The notes beneath the pieces were generated by a model. The model was not told the origin of the DNA and made no database searches. It was given only the letters and a program-made list of their open reading frames with translations. From Pectinophora gossypiella (Eukaryota > Arthropoda > Insecta > Lepidoptera > Gelechiidae): a stretch of 64,000 bases of DNA. Where the stretch lies: contig NC_065408.1 of NCBI RefSeq assembly GCF_024362695.1, positions 17,171,518 through 17,235,517 of the forward strand, read 5' to 3'. Position numbers and translations under genes: made by a program. The stretch's first letter is position 1; each line of letters starts with the position of its first letter. Below are positions 1 to 11,400 of this stretch, piece by piece.

Positions 1-219
1 AATAGATAACATAGGCACTTTCTTGCACAAAAGAAACTTTATGCGCAAACAGACTTCAAAGTCTGGCGTGTAACACAAAAATAGAAATAAAATATATATG
101 TAAAAAAGACTGTTTTTGCTACGGTAGCATTTTTCTAAGGTTTTAATTATAAAAAGCCGAATTAAGATAATTTATTATAGGAACCTAATTCTGTACGTAT
201 ATGAGGGTTATTTGACATT

Positions 220-448
220 CCAAACAGAGGGGAATACTAAATCCTATAGTCACAAATCCCCGAAAACAAATTTGGAAACATGGGTTTCCTCAGGACAATT
301 TCCTTCACTGCTGAGCAAGTGACAATTATTTATAATCTAAACATAAATTCTAAAACAATTTAAAGCTGTGTTTAGGCCCGTGCGGATTCGAACTTGCGAC
401 TTCACAGTGAGAGTCAATCATTTATTGTCCATCTGAGCTACCTCAGCA
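220..448 (-). mobile_element. SINE family A copy, degenerate
   Basis: A tRNA-derived SINE read on the minus strand. The tRNA-like head is at about 372-447 (B-box-like GGATTCGAAC read on plus, A-box side near 430-447). The body, with a CTGAGCAAGTGACAAT-type stretch, matches the better copy at 63568-63915. The far (3') end is missing. Confidence 0.7.
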
Positions 449-750
449 TTTTATAATAAATAAAAATATAAGTTAAAGAAAATATTATTTGAATCAATAG
501 TAGAGATCCACTTTATCTTAAAAAATAATTTCCAAGTGTGCGTTTCCCCAAAAACATGAATTCAATTACTACCTAATTTAGTGGATGATAACCGACGATG
601 CAATTGTATAGTGAAATGTTTCAATATTGTTGACATAATAAGACTTTTGTAGAAACCGACGACGCTCGAAAGGCGCTAGTGTGTCGTCTCGTAGTCATAA
701 AATACAAATCGTTCACGTTCTGAGTCAACTTGTGTCATAATTTAACCAGA
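449..750. other. no recognisable feature
   Basis: AT-rich sequence with frequent stops in all frames. I see no gene, RNA or repeat that recurs elsewhere in the window. Confidence 0.4.
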
Positions 751-1193
751 TGTCGTGGCCAGATCTTAAAATTGATAATTTCACTATGTGTTCGCTCATT
801 TCACGAAATGGTAATATTTCATGAAATACCTAACTCTAGTTGTCCATATCGTTGAAACGTCAACGTTTAATGATATTTCAATCAACGTTTGGCCATATCA
901 TTAATGTAGGCGATGTCCATGATATGTGGTGGTATAAAATGCCAATTAATTTCTTAGGTTCAAAATTATTTACGTAATCGACACCAGCGCCACTACTGGT
1001 ATGTTACTAATTTTAAAATATGATTGCCAACGTTTGCCCATATCATGAAGTAAGTAGTGCTCATGTCGTTAAACGTTTGGTGTTTATTAATCTGGCCAAG
1101 CTACATCATGATGTGGCCAACGAGTGATATAATTCTATTTCATGAAATGTGACCATTTCATAAAATGGTCAATCCTAAGATCTGGCCACGACA
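751..1193. mobile_element. 443-bp terminal-inverted-repeat element (MITE-like)
   Basis: The ends are inverted copies of TGTCGTGGCCAGATCTTA (18 of 18 bases). Similarity continues inward, with TTTCATGAAAT blocks near both ends. The interior repeats AACGTTTGGCCATATCAT-like and CATGATATGTGG-like motifs in both orientations. There is no coding capacity, and no clear target-site duplication is visible. Confidence 0.7.
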
Positions 1194-1300
1194 CATACAT
1201 ACCATAAACTCACGCGTATTTCTCCCCGGAGTAAGCAATGACTATGGAGTCTCTCAATCATACGCTTCTATCCTGACATACATCTCTTGCTGTGTTAGTT
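1194..1300 (-). mobile_element. LINE 3' end, family F (fragment)
   Basis: Read on plus it is CATACATACCATAAACTCACG followed by a stretch like those at 25480, 36500 and 58000. On the minus strand this is the end of a LINE ORF and its (TATG)n tail. It directly abuts the inverted-repeat element at 751-1193. Confidence 0.5.
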
Positions 1301-1754
1301 ATATATTTTTAGTCATTAGAAATAACTCCGTAAGGTCAAAGCAACCAATATTCTCATCATCAACATCTTTCGCGCAGACACGAATGTGTGAAACGCCTTC
1401 GTAGAAATCTTGAACACATCTCAACTAGTAATTAAAGGCGTGATTCTAATTGCGTACCATCAATAAGTGTTCTTATCTGCATCCAGTTAATTAAATCTCT
1501 ATCTTGGCTGAGATTGCAGGCGCCAGTTCTCAAGGTGTTTTAGACATGTGCAATTTGTAGTTGTATTTTATGGTTACCTAGAATAGCATCCCGAGCACTC
1601 TATACAACAATCTTATTCATACTGCACGAGACACAGTTCGCTCTCTGCTTACTCCTTAGAAACTAAAGTAAGACCCAGAGGGGGTGAGGTTGGCGCCCTA
1701 TACAAAATAGTGCGGGGTGGAGTGTTACCGTTCTATGCGAAATATTATTCTTCA
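1301..1754. other. unassigned; weak family J similarity near the end
   Basis: No gene seen. About 1655-1745 (GAAACTAAAGTAAGACC and a GGGGTG-rich stretch) resembles the interior of the palindromic element at 51449-51810 and is probably a decayed copy. Confidence 0.35.
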
Positions 1755-1955
1755 TCATCTCCCTAGCATTAACCCGTTTTCCACAGGGTCCGCGTACCTA
1801 AACTGAAGATTTGACAGGTTTTTTACAGAAGCGACTACCTGTCTGACTTTCCAACCCGCGAAGGGAAAACCAGCCCAATACAGGTTAAGTCACATACTGA
1901 GTGTGGGTTTCATCGCGATGTTTTCCTTCGCTGAGCACGTGATAATCAAGTAAAC
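1755..1955 (-). mobile_element. SINE family A copy, 5'-truncated
   Basis: It matches the 3' two-thirds of the copy at 63568-63915: CATCTCCCTAGCATTAACCC, CAGGGTCCGCGTACCTAA and GAGCACGTGATAATCA in the same order. The tRNA-like head is missing. Confidence 0.7.
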
Positions 1956-2550
1956 CAAGTAAAATCAAGTAAAGCGAAGTTTTATTCTTATAGTATGTTA
2001 ATATTTGTTAGTAAGTAAGTATGTTAATAATAATAATTGTTACGTATGAAGTTGAATTTTCAAAAATGGACAGCAACACAGCTTGGATACTTTTAATTAA
2101 GTACTTACCATAATATTGACAACCGCTTTCTAGAGGTTATTTTCCAAAAACCGAATATTTTGAAATCGGAATCAATGAACTGTATTTATTTGTGAATTCC
2201 GGAGAGTAATAATAATAATTATCTTGTGATTCAGTCTTTTTTATATAAGAAACGCTTTTACTTATTTCATCAACACTGTATTAAAAACAACAAACAACAG
2301 AAAACGCGTGTTTTATTTTTTTGAAAACCAACTTTATTGTCTCAAACGCCACCCGTCAACGCCGCGAATTTTTTTCACTTGTTGAAAGTTTATGGCCGCA
2401 AAGGACAAAACGCCGGGTAGCGACAGCTGTCATGTCCAAGCGCCGGTGGTTGGCTCGAGGCCAGAATTCACGACAATTCGCTTTTTATTTTTAGACGAGC
2501 ATTCGTCGTGTGCCTTAAAGAGTTTTGGAACTGCTATTTTCTTTAGCTAT
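1956..2550. other. no recognisable feature
   Basis: AT-rich with short TAATAA runs. A 64-codon open frame from 2392 has no recognisable domain, and I regard it as chance. Confidence 0.4.
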
Positions 2551-2780
2551 ATAGTCTTCTATTGTGTGGGTTGTGGGGTGGATTAACAACCCCATCAACC
2601 CTGGTGTCTAGGTAACTATTGAGCCGCCAAAGGCCTCTGACTTGGCTCATATAACGACTACTCTATCAGAAAGTAGCAACCAGGACCAAACGGCTTAACA
2701 TGCCTTCCGAAGTATGGATCATCTTACTTTTGGACAATCAAAAAAAAAAAAACAGGTGATCAGCTTGTAATGTACATAAT
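2551..2780 (-). mobile_element. SINE family B copy, head missing
   Basis: It reads TCTTCTATTGTGTGGGTTG, then TTGAGCCGCCAAAGGCC, then GGACAATCAxxCAGGTGATC, the family B order on the minus strand. An A10 run interrupts it near 2741. The tRNA-like head is absent. Confidence 0.7.
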
Positions 2781-2789
2781 GTACATTTA

Positions 2790-2850
2790 CATTGTTGATT
2801 GAGGGGAGGCCTGTGCCCAGTAGTGGGACGTATATAAGCTGTTTATCTAT
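2790..2850 (+). mobile_element. SINE family C tail fragment
   Basis: TTGATTGAGGGGAGGCCTGT, then CCAGTAGTGGGACGTATATA: the 3' end of the family represented in full at 54309-54605. Confidence 0.55.
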
Positions 2851-3249
2851 GTTTGTCACTAATACCCCTGTATATTAAATTCACAATAAATACTTTGTAG
2901 GTGTAAACAAACTGGGAATTTCTTCAGTCTCACTGACCGCATTATGCAAAGCACGCCAAGCGACGCAAGTTGAGCCGAGGTGTCATCTTTATTTATAATT
3001 GCAATAAAATCGATATTGAAACGGATATTGGATGCTATTGTTATTGGGAGTTCTTGAACGAGGCTGCATATTTTAATTTTAGATCAGGTTTAAACGATTA
3101 GTACAATCTACTCTGAACCGGCGTGCGTATATGAAACGATTTATGAATGTGAAGGAAGTAAGAGAAGTATGTCAGAATCAAAGCAAATAGAATTCCATAG
3201 TCTCTGCGTACTTGTATGGGAAATAGGTGGAGGTTACGTATGTAGTACA
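2851..3249. other. no recognisable feature
   Basis: No gene or recurring repeat seen. About 3110-3240 faintly resembles an inverted family F fragment (GAGAAGTATGTCAGAATCAA and AGGTTACGTATGTA), too decayed to call. Confidence 0.35.
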
Positions 3250-3380
3250 GGGGGGTTAAAAGGGCAATATAAAAGCAATTCATCTAAAAAAAAACAATAT
3301 TGCTATTTGACATTTGCGCATATAAATGCAATATTGATTTTTTTAGATGAATTGTTTCGATGTGGCATTTTTAACCCCCC
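3250..3380. mobile_element. short foldback MITE, family K (131 bp)
   Basis: The outer ends are GGGGGGTTAAAA and TTTTTAACCCCCC. Next come inverted AGCAATTCATCTAAAAAAA and TTTTTTAGATGAATTGTTT, then CAATATTGC and GCAATATTG around the centre. It is non-coding. A related copy lies at about 29500-29675. Confidence 0.65.
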
Positions 3381-3462
3381 TTTAGCTTAAGTTTTTTCTT
3401 GACACCTTTTCGCCTCTTAAAGATGTTAAGCAAGTGCCGATGGCTTATGAGTTCATTGGTGA

Positions 3463-3570
3463 AGGGTTCTTCTTCCCTCGTGCGGGTTGTCAGATCAATG
3501 ACCGATCTTACCAATCCTAGCGCCACTTTTTATCCGCCATAGGTTCTAGATATATGGCTTATTATAATGA
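3463..3570 (-). mobile_element. SINE family B 3' fragment, decayed
   Basis: TTCTTCTTCCCTCGTGCGGG and a following stretch ending near ATATGGCTTAT follow the family B tail in order, with many changes. Confidence 0.4.
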
Positions 3571-3599
3571 CTAGTTATTCATCACGATAATTTGTTTTT

Positions 3600-3863
3600 T
3601 GTTTGACGTGACTCATTGTAGACTTGCCGCTGATGGCTAACTACTTGACCTGACAAATGGGGAGCGCTGAGGGCTCTCACCCGGTACAAAATTTTATGAC
3701 ATCAGACCTGGGGGTGCCCAGTTAGGCGCGAACCTCGGCTCAGGGCGTCGTCTGAGGGGATTATACTTGAAAGAATTAATCGACCCTAGTGAGCCGAAAG
3801 CGATAACCACTGAATGAAGGACCACGCCGGCGGGTTCATCGGTATCGGGGTCCTGAAGTGTTA
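3600..3863 (-). mobile_element. retroposon family D copy
   Basis: It reads TTTTTGTTTGACGTGACTCA, then CAAATGGGGAGCGCTGAGGG, then CTCAGGGCGTCGTCTGAGG, shared with copies at 23045, 23655, 33365 and 52204. The T-rich start here is the poly(A) end on the minus strand. The minus-strand frame resembles the conserved tail peptide of the family (INSFKYNPLRRRPE). Confidence 0.7.
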
Positions 3864-3873
3864 ATTGCAAACT

Positions 3874-4042
3874 TCATCTTCTATCGTGTGGGTTGTGAGG
3901 TGAATTACCAACCTCATCAACCCACGTGTCAAGGTTACTATTGAGCCGCCAAAGACTCCTGACATGACTCATATAACGACTACGTACTTACATCAGTAAG
4001 TTGTAACCGGGACCAACGGCTTAACGTGCCTTCCGAAGCTCG
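3874..4042 (-). mobile_element. SINE family B 3' half with target-site duplication
   Basis: A family B tail and body (TTCTATCGTGTGGGTTGTGA through CCAACGGCTTAACGTGCC), flanked by the 10-bp direct repeat ATTGCAAACT at 3864-3873 and 4043-4052. The duplication shows this 5'-truncated copy inserted as such, next to the start of a family D copy. Confidence 0.75.
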
Positions 4043-4052
4043 ATTGCAAACT

Positions 4053-4924
4053 GATTATTTCCTCCTCTATGGATAGATAATGATAACTGAAAAGCGATGA
4101 TGATGATGAAATACAATTGTAAATACAATACTAAATCCTGCATCTTAACTTAAAACATGCAACATTTATTTTCTCATAACCTAAGGAGACAGTAAAAATA
4201 AATCAACTTGTAACCCCCTAAATACAAATCGGTAACTTTAAAACCCAAATGAAGCAAAAAAGCGCATAATTACCACCACATGCTTCTATAACGGAACAGT
4301 AATTAAGAAAAATTTAATACATTTTGATAGGTGAGCAGTAACATGTGTTATGATTTGTGGTATGGAACCAATTTAATGCAAGAACAGATTGGAATTGATA
4401 TGATATATAATGGAATATGACTTGTCTAACCTTAGGTGTTTTATTTCGACTGTATTCATAACGAATTGAGTTATTTAGGATTGTGTGGTTTTAAAATAAA
4501 GAGGCTAATGAAGTGATGAAAGTATTATTTACCTTTTTTATCGTAAACAAAAGAAAAACATTAAAAATACGTTGGGAAGTAGGGTGGAGGGTTGAATAAT
4601 CTTATATTTTGTAAAACAATGTTTACTGTCCAACTATTCGTCACAGAATACCGCAACCAAAATGGCCCCGACTTTTTAATAATGCGGGAAAAACGTTCTT
4701 GTTCGAAAAGAAGAAATCAAAAGAAAAAACAAAAGAAATTCACTGCCAGTGTCAAAATACAAATAACAATTCAGACACAGATTCACGACTTTATTTCGGC
4801 TGTTTTTTTATTATTTAATATAATAATAATAAAATAAACAACGTACGCTAACCATATATTTTAGTCTTTGTTTTGTAATAACGCTGAAGGTATCTATATT
4901 ATGTAAGAAGGTATGATAAGGGCC
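4053..4924. other. no recognisable feature
   Basis: AT-rich. An 81-codon open frame at 4592-4837 is lysine- and isoleucine-rich low complexity and is probably chance. No repeat recurs elsewhere in the window. Confidence 0.4.
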
Positions 4925-5125
4925 AAAGTCCAATCGGTTTCTTGCAAAGAAATAAATTAATTGCGCTTAAGATCTTTTGGTTACATTTCGTTACTGTAAT
5001 AGACCAAAAACACCCACAAAAACATAAATTTTATAATTATGACAACTGTATGTTCATAATTTCACCACTGTTTACAAATAATTCGTTGTAACTGCACTTT
5101 TTCTCTTTCCTTGTACCTGTTTTCT
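4925..5125 (+). repeat. dispersed repeat L, first copy
   Basis: It shares TAATAGACCAAAAACACC, ACATAAATTTTATAATTAT and ATAATTTCACCACTGTTT in order with an inverted copy at 14765-14945. Non-coding, class unknown. Confidence 0.65.
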
Positions 5126-5507
5126 GGATACACTTAATATAAGACGGAAACATAAAAAATATCAAACTCCAAAGAAATATTTTAACGACAAAAAATACGC
5201 ACAATTTCTAATTAAGGCTTTTTTGCGACGTTGACATATTATAAATATGTCAGATACAGTAAATTATTTTAATTAGCCGCCAGTAAATCCACGTCGCGAT
5301 CTACATAATAAGTATTCGAAATGCTTGCGCTTGCGCACCGTTTATTGTGATATCTCAAAACGATCTCCGCTACTGATAATATCTGAGACGCATCTGTCAA
5401 GTCGTATTAACGATGTGGCAGACAGTTAACCGGGTGAGGAATGTCCTCGTGGTAAATAGAAATGACAAATTGTGGAGGGATTTAAAATTCTTGTCGGTTA
5501 ATATTTG
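5126..5507. other. no recognisable feature
   Basis: No gene, RNA or repeat that I can support. Confidence 0.4.
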
Positions 5508-5648
5508 CCTCCGTTCAGTGGCTGAGCGTTGGGCTCGCGATCCGGAGGTCTCGGGTTCGAATCTCGGTGGAGACATATCACTAAAATCACTTTGTGATCC
5601 CTAGTTTAATTAGGACATTACAGGCTGATCACCTGATTGTCCGAAACT
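5508..5648 (+). mobile_element. SINE family B head, 3'-truncated
   Basis: The tRNA-like head GTTCAGTGGCTGAGCGTTGG and GGTTCGAATCTCGGTGG, then CAGGCTGATCACCTGATTGT. The copy stops before the body that follows in the full copy at 6491-6829. Confidence 0.7.
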
Positions 5649-5827
5649 TGTGAGTGCATACATCAAATAATCGTATATCGGGAGTAAAAAAACATTCCGT
5701 GCTAATTTTTATTGAAAACTTGCCAATGACAAAAAAAAAACAAAGAATAAAATGTTAATAAAACCAAGATGGCCGTCGTTGGGGGGTGCTCCAATGATCC
5801 GTGCTCTAGAATGAACGTTTCACGTTA

Positions 5828-6180
5828 CATCTTTGGTCCCGGTTACTACTTACTGGCGTAAGTAAGTAGTCGTTACATGAGTCACGTCAGAGGCCTTTGG
5901 CGGCTCAATAATAAGGCCAGGCGCGTACTACGAGTTTTTCGTCGCGCGGCAGAAAAGAGCCGCGCCATAATGTCGCACTGTACTCGTAATACTGCGCCAC
6001 TGCGGTGGCTCTGCCGTTAAGAGCGCGCAATACAATTTAAAACTGTTTGTATTACAGTGCGACATTATGCCGCTGCTTTATTCTGCCGCGCGGCGAAAAA
6101 CTCATAGTGAGCGCCTGGCCTGACCCTGACACCAGTGTTGATTAGGTTGGTAATCCACCTCATAACCCACACGATATAAG
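5828..6180 (+). mobile_element. SINE family B 3' half, split by a MITE
   Basis: GGTCCCGGTTACTACTTACT through GGCGGCTCAATAATAA, then the 206-bp MITE at 5915-6120, then CCCTGACACCAGTGTTGATT and the usual GTAATCCACCTCA tail. The two halves rejoin in the order of the family, so the MITE came second. Confidence 0.75.
5915..6120. mobile_element. palindromic MITE, Harbinger-like, inside SINE B
   Basis: The ends are GGCCAGGCGC and GCGCCTGGCC. The arms stay complementary inward (GAGTTTTTCGTCGCGCGGCA against its inverted partner, then ATAATGTCGCACTGTA). The flanks are TAA on the left and TGA on the right, where uninterrupted family B copies read TAA once. That fits a 3-bp target-site duplication with one later change, as PIF/Harbinger elements make. 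GC-rich compared with its surroundings. Confidence 0.75.
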
Positions 6181-6490
6181 CATAAGAACACATAAACCCG
6201 AGAAACGTACAGCTGTCGTAAAATTTAACTGAGTTTTACCACGTTTAGCTAAAGGCGGAGTTGTAAGCAATGTGATGGTAATAAACACTATATACAGGGA
6301 CGATAAGTAGTCCTACTTCCTCAACAGTTTCCAAACACGACAAACTTTATAGTGTGTGAAACATTTGTAGTAATTTATTACAATAGTTCAGTCAATAGGT
6401 GGGTAATAATAGTATGGAATGGGTCTGGAATTGTATTACCTTACTAAAATCAAGTCTATTACCTAAGATATACTTACATTGTAGCATAGT

Positions 6491-6829
6491 ACGATCTCCA
6501 TGGTCCAGTGGTTGAGCGTTGTGCTCACGCTCCGGAGGTCCCGGCTTCGAATCCCGGTGGGGACAAATCACATAAATCACTTTGTTATCCCTAGTTTGGT
6601 TAGGATATTACAGGCTGATCACCTAATTGTCCAAAAAAGTAAGATGATCAGTTTTTCGGAAGGAACGTTAAGCCGTTGGTACCAGTTACTACTTACTGAT
6701 GTAAGTACGTAGTCGTTACCCGAGGCATGTCAGGGGCCTATGGCGGCTTAGTAATAATCCTGACACCAGGGTTGATGGGGTTGGTAATCCACCTCACAAC
6801 CCACTCGATAGAAGAAGAAGAAGATTGCA
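6491..6829 (+). mobile_element. SINE family B, full-length copy
   Basis: The tRNA-like head has A-box-like TGGTCCAGTGGTTGAGCG and B-box-like GGCTTCGAATCCC. The body is CAGGCTGATCACC, AACGTTAAGCCGTTGG and GGCGGCTTAGTAATAA. The tail is GTTGATGGGGTTGGTAATCC and a GAAGAAGAAG microsatellite. It is the clearest plus-strand copy in the window. Confidence 0.8.
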
Positions 6830-6884
6830 TCGTGATAAGGCTAACATTGTGTCATAATTACCTTGATGAGGAATCAAGGACTTG

Positions 6885-7025
6885 CACCAATTGGCAAGTT
6901 GGCTCGACCATTATAGACGGCGATATGGCTAAACACATATCACGTTGATCTAACAAAAAGCTCTATGAGGTGTGGTTCTTAGTTCATCTTGCGACGGATA
7001 AACCTCTGATTTCCTCCCTCTAACG
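6885..7025 (+). mobile_element. SINE family I fragment
   Basis: GGACTTGCACCAATTGGCAA, then TTGGCTCGACCATTATAGAC, then TTAGTTCATCTTGCGA, in the order seen at 34443-34665. The tRNA-like head is lost. Confidence 0.6.
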
Positions 7026-7287
7026 TCTTAACGAAACCTCGTTTTCTTTAAATTAAACTATTTTACATAGTTGTGTTACAATTACTATAAATACACGCCC
7101 CCCCCCCCCAACTTACACGAAGATCTCACAATTGTTACACGAATAAACACCAACATTGAAACATTCGAATGTCTGCAAATATCACGACGAGTACGCGACG
7201 AGTGTTTGGTAAACAAGTGATGCGTTTTACTTAATTGAATGCTTAATGACTGCCGCTGTACTGAGTACAAGAGAGATGTGTGTATAC

Positions 7288-7377
7288 AGGGTGTTAGTGA
7301 CACCGTAACGAAAACTTTGACGGATGATACAGACTATTCTAAGTTTGAATCAAGTGGAATTTTCCGTAGAAAAAATC
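7288..7377 (+). mobile_element. MITE family M, left half only
   Basis: GGGTGTTAGTGACACCGTAA through AAGTGGAATTTTCCG matches the left arm of the complete copy at 46825-47036. The right arm is missing. Confidence 0.7.
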
Positions 7378-7475
7378 ATCATTACTAATTTAAGACCCAC
7401 GCTTTTATCGGTGTAGCGTTCTCCATTCTTGTCTATCATAGGCCAATTGTTTCATTTACTTATAAGACACGACGT
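7378..7475 (-). mobile_element. LINE ORF2 C-terminal fragment, family Q
   Basis: CGGTGTAGCGTTCTCCATTC and TTATAAGACACGACGTT correspond to the minus-strand copy at 51183-51448 and to the inverted copies at 43674 and 49383, whose frame reads VSYKEVKELAFDRQEW. Confidence 0.55.
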
Positions 7476-7501
7476 TTGCAAAAAAGAAAAATATGACGCA
7501 G

Positions 7502-7606
7502 GGTCCACATAATACCAGGTTCGTGGTTCACGCGGCGACTTGTGCTGAGTGAGTGCACGGTCCATATACTAGGGTCGTGGTTCACGCGGCGACTTTTGCT
7601 GAGTGA
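7502..7606. repeat. 57-bp tandem duplication
   Basis: Two adjacent units (7502-7558 and 7559-7606) share GGTCCAYATAMTA and TCGTGGTTCACGCGGCGACT, then TGCTGAGTGAG. GC-rich compared with the flanks. Function unknown. Confidence 0.75.
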
Positions 7607-7875
7607 GGCCCTTTTCTCTCAGGACGTCCACTACCACCTTATGATCATTTCGACGAAAATAATTTTTGCTTTGTTGTAATTGTTTTGTGACAATTTTAAG
7701 CGATGTTATTGTCTTGTTTTTTTTTTTGTGGCGTCCTTTTATAATAAACAATTTCTATTATATTCTATATAAAAAATAACTAAAAAGTCCTTAAAATGTA
7801 CCCCGTACAAGTACAGTCATGAGCAATATAATGTATCCACTTTAGGACTCTGTCGCACTAACATTTTGACATTTC

Positions 7876-7945
7876 ATTAAATCATTTCACACAATAAAAA
7901 TCATTAAATCATTTCACACAATAAAAATCATTAAATCATTTTTTT
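7876..7945. repeat. 27-bp tandem repeat, about 2.5 copies
   Basis: Units start at 7876, 7903 and 7930, each reading ATTAAATCATTTCACACAAT plus AAAAATC. The first two look identical and the third is partial. Confidence 0.85.
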
Positions 7946-7969
7946 TCATTTTCATTATTTCATTTAATT

Positions 7970-8055
7970 AAGCTCATAAATGTATAAATATAAGAAAGTA
8001 CCTTAATAATTATAAATCCAATTAAATGCTCGCAATATTTACTTTTTGTTGGTAC
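7970..8055 (+). repeat. left arm of an 86-bp perfect inverted repeat
   Basis: It begins AAGCTCATAAATGTATAAAT and ends ACTTTTTGTTGGTAC. The reverse complement is at 14239-14324 with no mismatch by eye. Sequence diverges at once on either side. The arms bracket MITE M with the inserted LINE. Confidence 0.85.
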
Positions 8056-8419
8056 TGTAAGTATCATTATACTTACAGTTCAATTTGTCAAAAAAGTTAA
8101 CATGTGTGACATGGTACCAAAGTGTATACGTACGGACAATCGGTATTAGGGACGCCGTAACGAATACTTACGAAGATAATTCAGCTCATGATTCTGAGTT
8201 TAAACCAAGTGGTATTTTCCATCGCATAAGTAAAGAATTAAAAAAATAAAAAACCACAATAAAACATGTTTTGCGACGGAAAGTTTTACTTTTTTTTTTT
8301 TTTTTTTTTTTCTTTATTTTGAAAAGGGTTTTTTCTAAAAGAAAATGTCACCCTCATAGTGGTGCAAACTATATACATAAAAACAATAAAATCTGTTGAA
8401 ACAAAAAAGAAAAAACTAC

Positions 8420-11400
8420 TTATGATCTACGTTCTACGCCCTTCTGAACGACTCTGAATAGACCTCTAGCTTCCACAGACGTTGGGAAAGCTAGAATGCT
8501 ATTACAGAGACCAAGATTGTTTCTTATATAATTATTTTGCAGGAATAACGTAACTCTTTCAGCTTCGTTACGGTCACACTCCATGAGGATATGAAAAGTA
8601 TCTTCAATCACATCACACTCAGAACACTTAGACGATTGTACTTTACCCATTAGATAAGCAAAACTATTTAACGGGAAGTGACCAGATCGAAGCCTGAAGG
8701 CTGTGACAATCTCTTTCCTGCACATATCGACCCCCTCGTACCAACTATAACTAGGAATGCTGGGCTGCAAGGTTTTATACCATATTCCTTTAGTCAGCGA
8801 TCTCTCATCAAAATATTCCCTCCACTTAGTATAGCAAGCCTTTCTAGGTATATATAGAAGTTCAGAGAATAGTGGTAGACAATTATAATCATCTCCATCA
8901 ACTGCAGCTTGTTTCGCCAAGAGGTCTGCCTGCTCATTTCCCGTCAGGCCGATGTGTGCAGGAATCCATTGCAGTGTAACAATTTTATTTGTAAGCCTCA
9001 ATTTTCTAATAGAATCTATAATCGAATATGCTATTGGTACACATCTATTTTTTGAAGCACAACGGGTCAAATGTTGTAGGGCACTCTTTGAGTCCGATAA
9101 TATTGCAAATTTATTAGCATCTACCGAATTGATATAAGCCAATGCTTCTGATATAGCTATAAGTTCCGCGTACATGATTGAAATATTTGAATTTACTTTA
9201 AGTTTACAGCTTACATTTGACTGGGGGTCATAAAAAGCAGCCCCTACCATATCGAAATCTTTAGACCCGTCTGTAAATATTTGGTAATATCCATAATATT
9301 TCTCCAGTATGTATTGATTACATGTATTGTTTAAATGTGTCACACTGTAATTACGTTTTCCTTGTTTAATATCAAAAATACCAGATATAATAGAATCAGA
9401 AAGATCCACATTGCTTACCCATGTATCCAAGGCGAACATTTCTAATTGTACACTTCTATGTATAGGTAAATTGTTTAAAGATTCGTGAACTGCGACTAAA
9501 ATTGGGATTCTTTTCTTCCGCCAATAGTATAAAGTACAACATAAATTTTGTAGATGTTCTAATAAGTCAATGATTTCATTGTATCTGAAGGATTTGCATT
9601 TTAACCAAAATTTACTCGCTAAATAGCGTCTTCTAATAAATAAAGGCGGAATATGCAGTTCGCATTCCATCACGTGTAATGGCGTGGTTCGAATGAAGCC
9701 TCCAATTACACGTAAACATTGGTTTTGTACTTTGTCAAGTTTCGTTAAATGAGTCTTAGCACTATGGTCATATAGAAAACTCGCGTAATCAAGACGGCTT
9801 CGGATTAGAGCCAAATACAATCTTCTTAAATGTGTAGGATGTACTCCCCAACCGGGACCTGCTAAAACTTTCAATATATTCAAAAATTTCAAAGTTTTCT
9901 CTCTGGTTTCATTTATGTGTTTAGACCATTTCAGTGAATAATCTAACCATACGCCTAGATATTTAACACTATCTACTGACTCTAAAATTTGATCATTAAA
10001 AAATAGTTTTATGGCCTCTCTTCTGAACCCTCTTTTGAATAAACACACTTTTGTTTTTGTAGGAGAAATTTCAAGACCTATTTCTAACAGTAACCTTGAC
10101 AAGGTTTTCAAAGCAGTTTGTAGTCTGTGTGTACCATCGTAAATATCGGCACACGTTGTATAGAGAACAAAATCGTCTGCATATTGTGACACGCAAATAT
10201 TCTTAATGTATTTTGCAATTCGATTTGTCACTATGTTGAATAATAAGGGTGACAAAGGATCCCCTTGAGCTAAACCACGATTAGCACGCCTGGTTATGTA
10301 AGAATAACCTACCTGTATTTTAAGGTTTCTTTCTTTGAGAAAGTTCCATAAATACACACAAACTCTTGATCCTACACCCAGGCTGTCCATTATCCTTAGC
10401 AAGGTTAATATATCTATATTGTTATACGCGCTGTCTATGTCAATAAAACACCCAATAGTCGCTTTATTTTCCGAAAATCCTAATAAAATTTTGCATACAA
10501 GACTAGTTAAGTTATCTAAAGTTGACCGACCTTTTCTAAAACCCGTCGTACTTGCCGAAAATACATCATTTTTTTCACAAAACCATTCTAATCTATTATT
10601 GAGTATACTATGAAAAATTTTGCATAAACAAGAGATCAATGAAATAGGTCTAAGAGATGAGAGACTGCTCTGATCTCTTCCAGGCTTCGGAATGGCTACT
10701 ATACTGATCTCCCTCCATTGTTTAGGTACCATTCCCAACTGATAAAACCGGTTATATATTTCCAATAATAAATGTCTACCATTTTTTGGTAGCTTTTTAA
10801 TCATTAAATATGAAATGCCGTCACTTCCTGGGCTTGTATTTTTACTATGTATACTATGTTCTAACTCAGAAGTGGTTATTTTTGTTTCTAATTTATCATT
10901 ACAAGACCTAAACGACGGGGTTTCTGGATTGACTGAGTCCGGTGTTAAACTCCTTAGTAATTGATATGCCCTATTTTCATCAATATATTGATTTGATGAC
11001 CTTATTCCTTTAATCCACTTCATCTTATACCATACTTCACTTGCTGATGACAAATGATTTAAGGAAGAACAGAAACTTTGCCAATTCTTAGTTTTCTCTT
11101 TACGTATTAAAGATTGAGCTTCACGAATCTTTTCTTTCAGAATATTAGAGTTTCGAGGAGTGGGGTTGCGCCTAAAAGTTGCTAACGCTAAACGTCGTTC
11201 AGCAACGGCCTTTGACAGGCTAACTTGCCAGTATGGTTTTGGTGAAAATATATTAGAAGGGTCCGGATTTACAATTACTAACGGAATAGTTAATTCAGCG
11301 GCAATATTTATGTAGTCTATAAACTTATCATAAGCTTTTTGAAGGTCGTCAGGGATAGAGAAGTCTGAGTACATTTTTTCCAATATATTTGTGTACTTCT

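Noticed and set aside
6491..6580. tRNA gene
   Set aside because: The A and B boxes belong to the head of SINE family B, which recurs with the same 3' body at many sites. The same holds for heads at 5508, 25.4, 35.0, 54.3, 57.5 and 63.9 kb.
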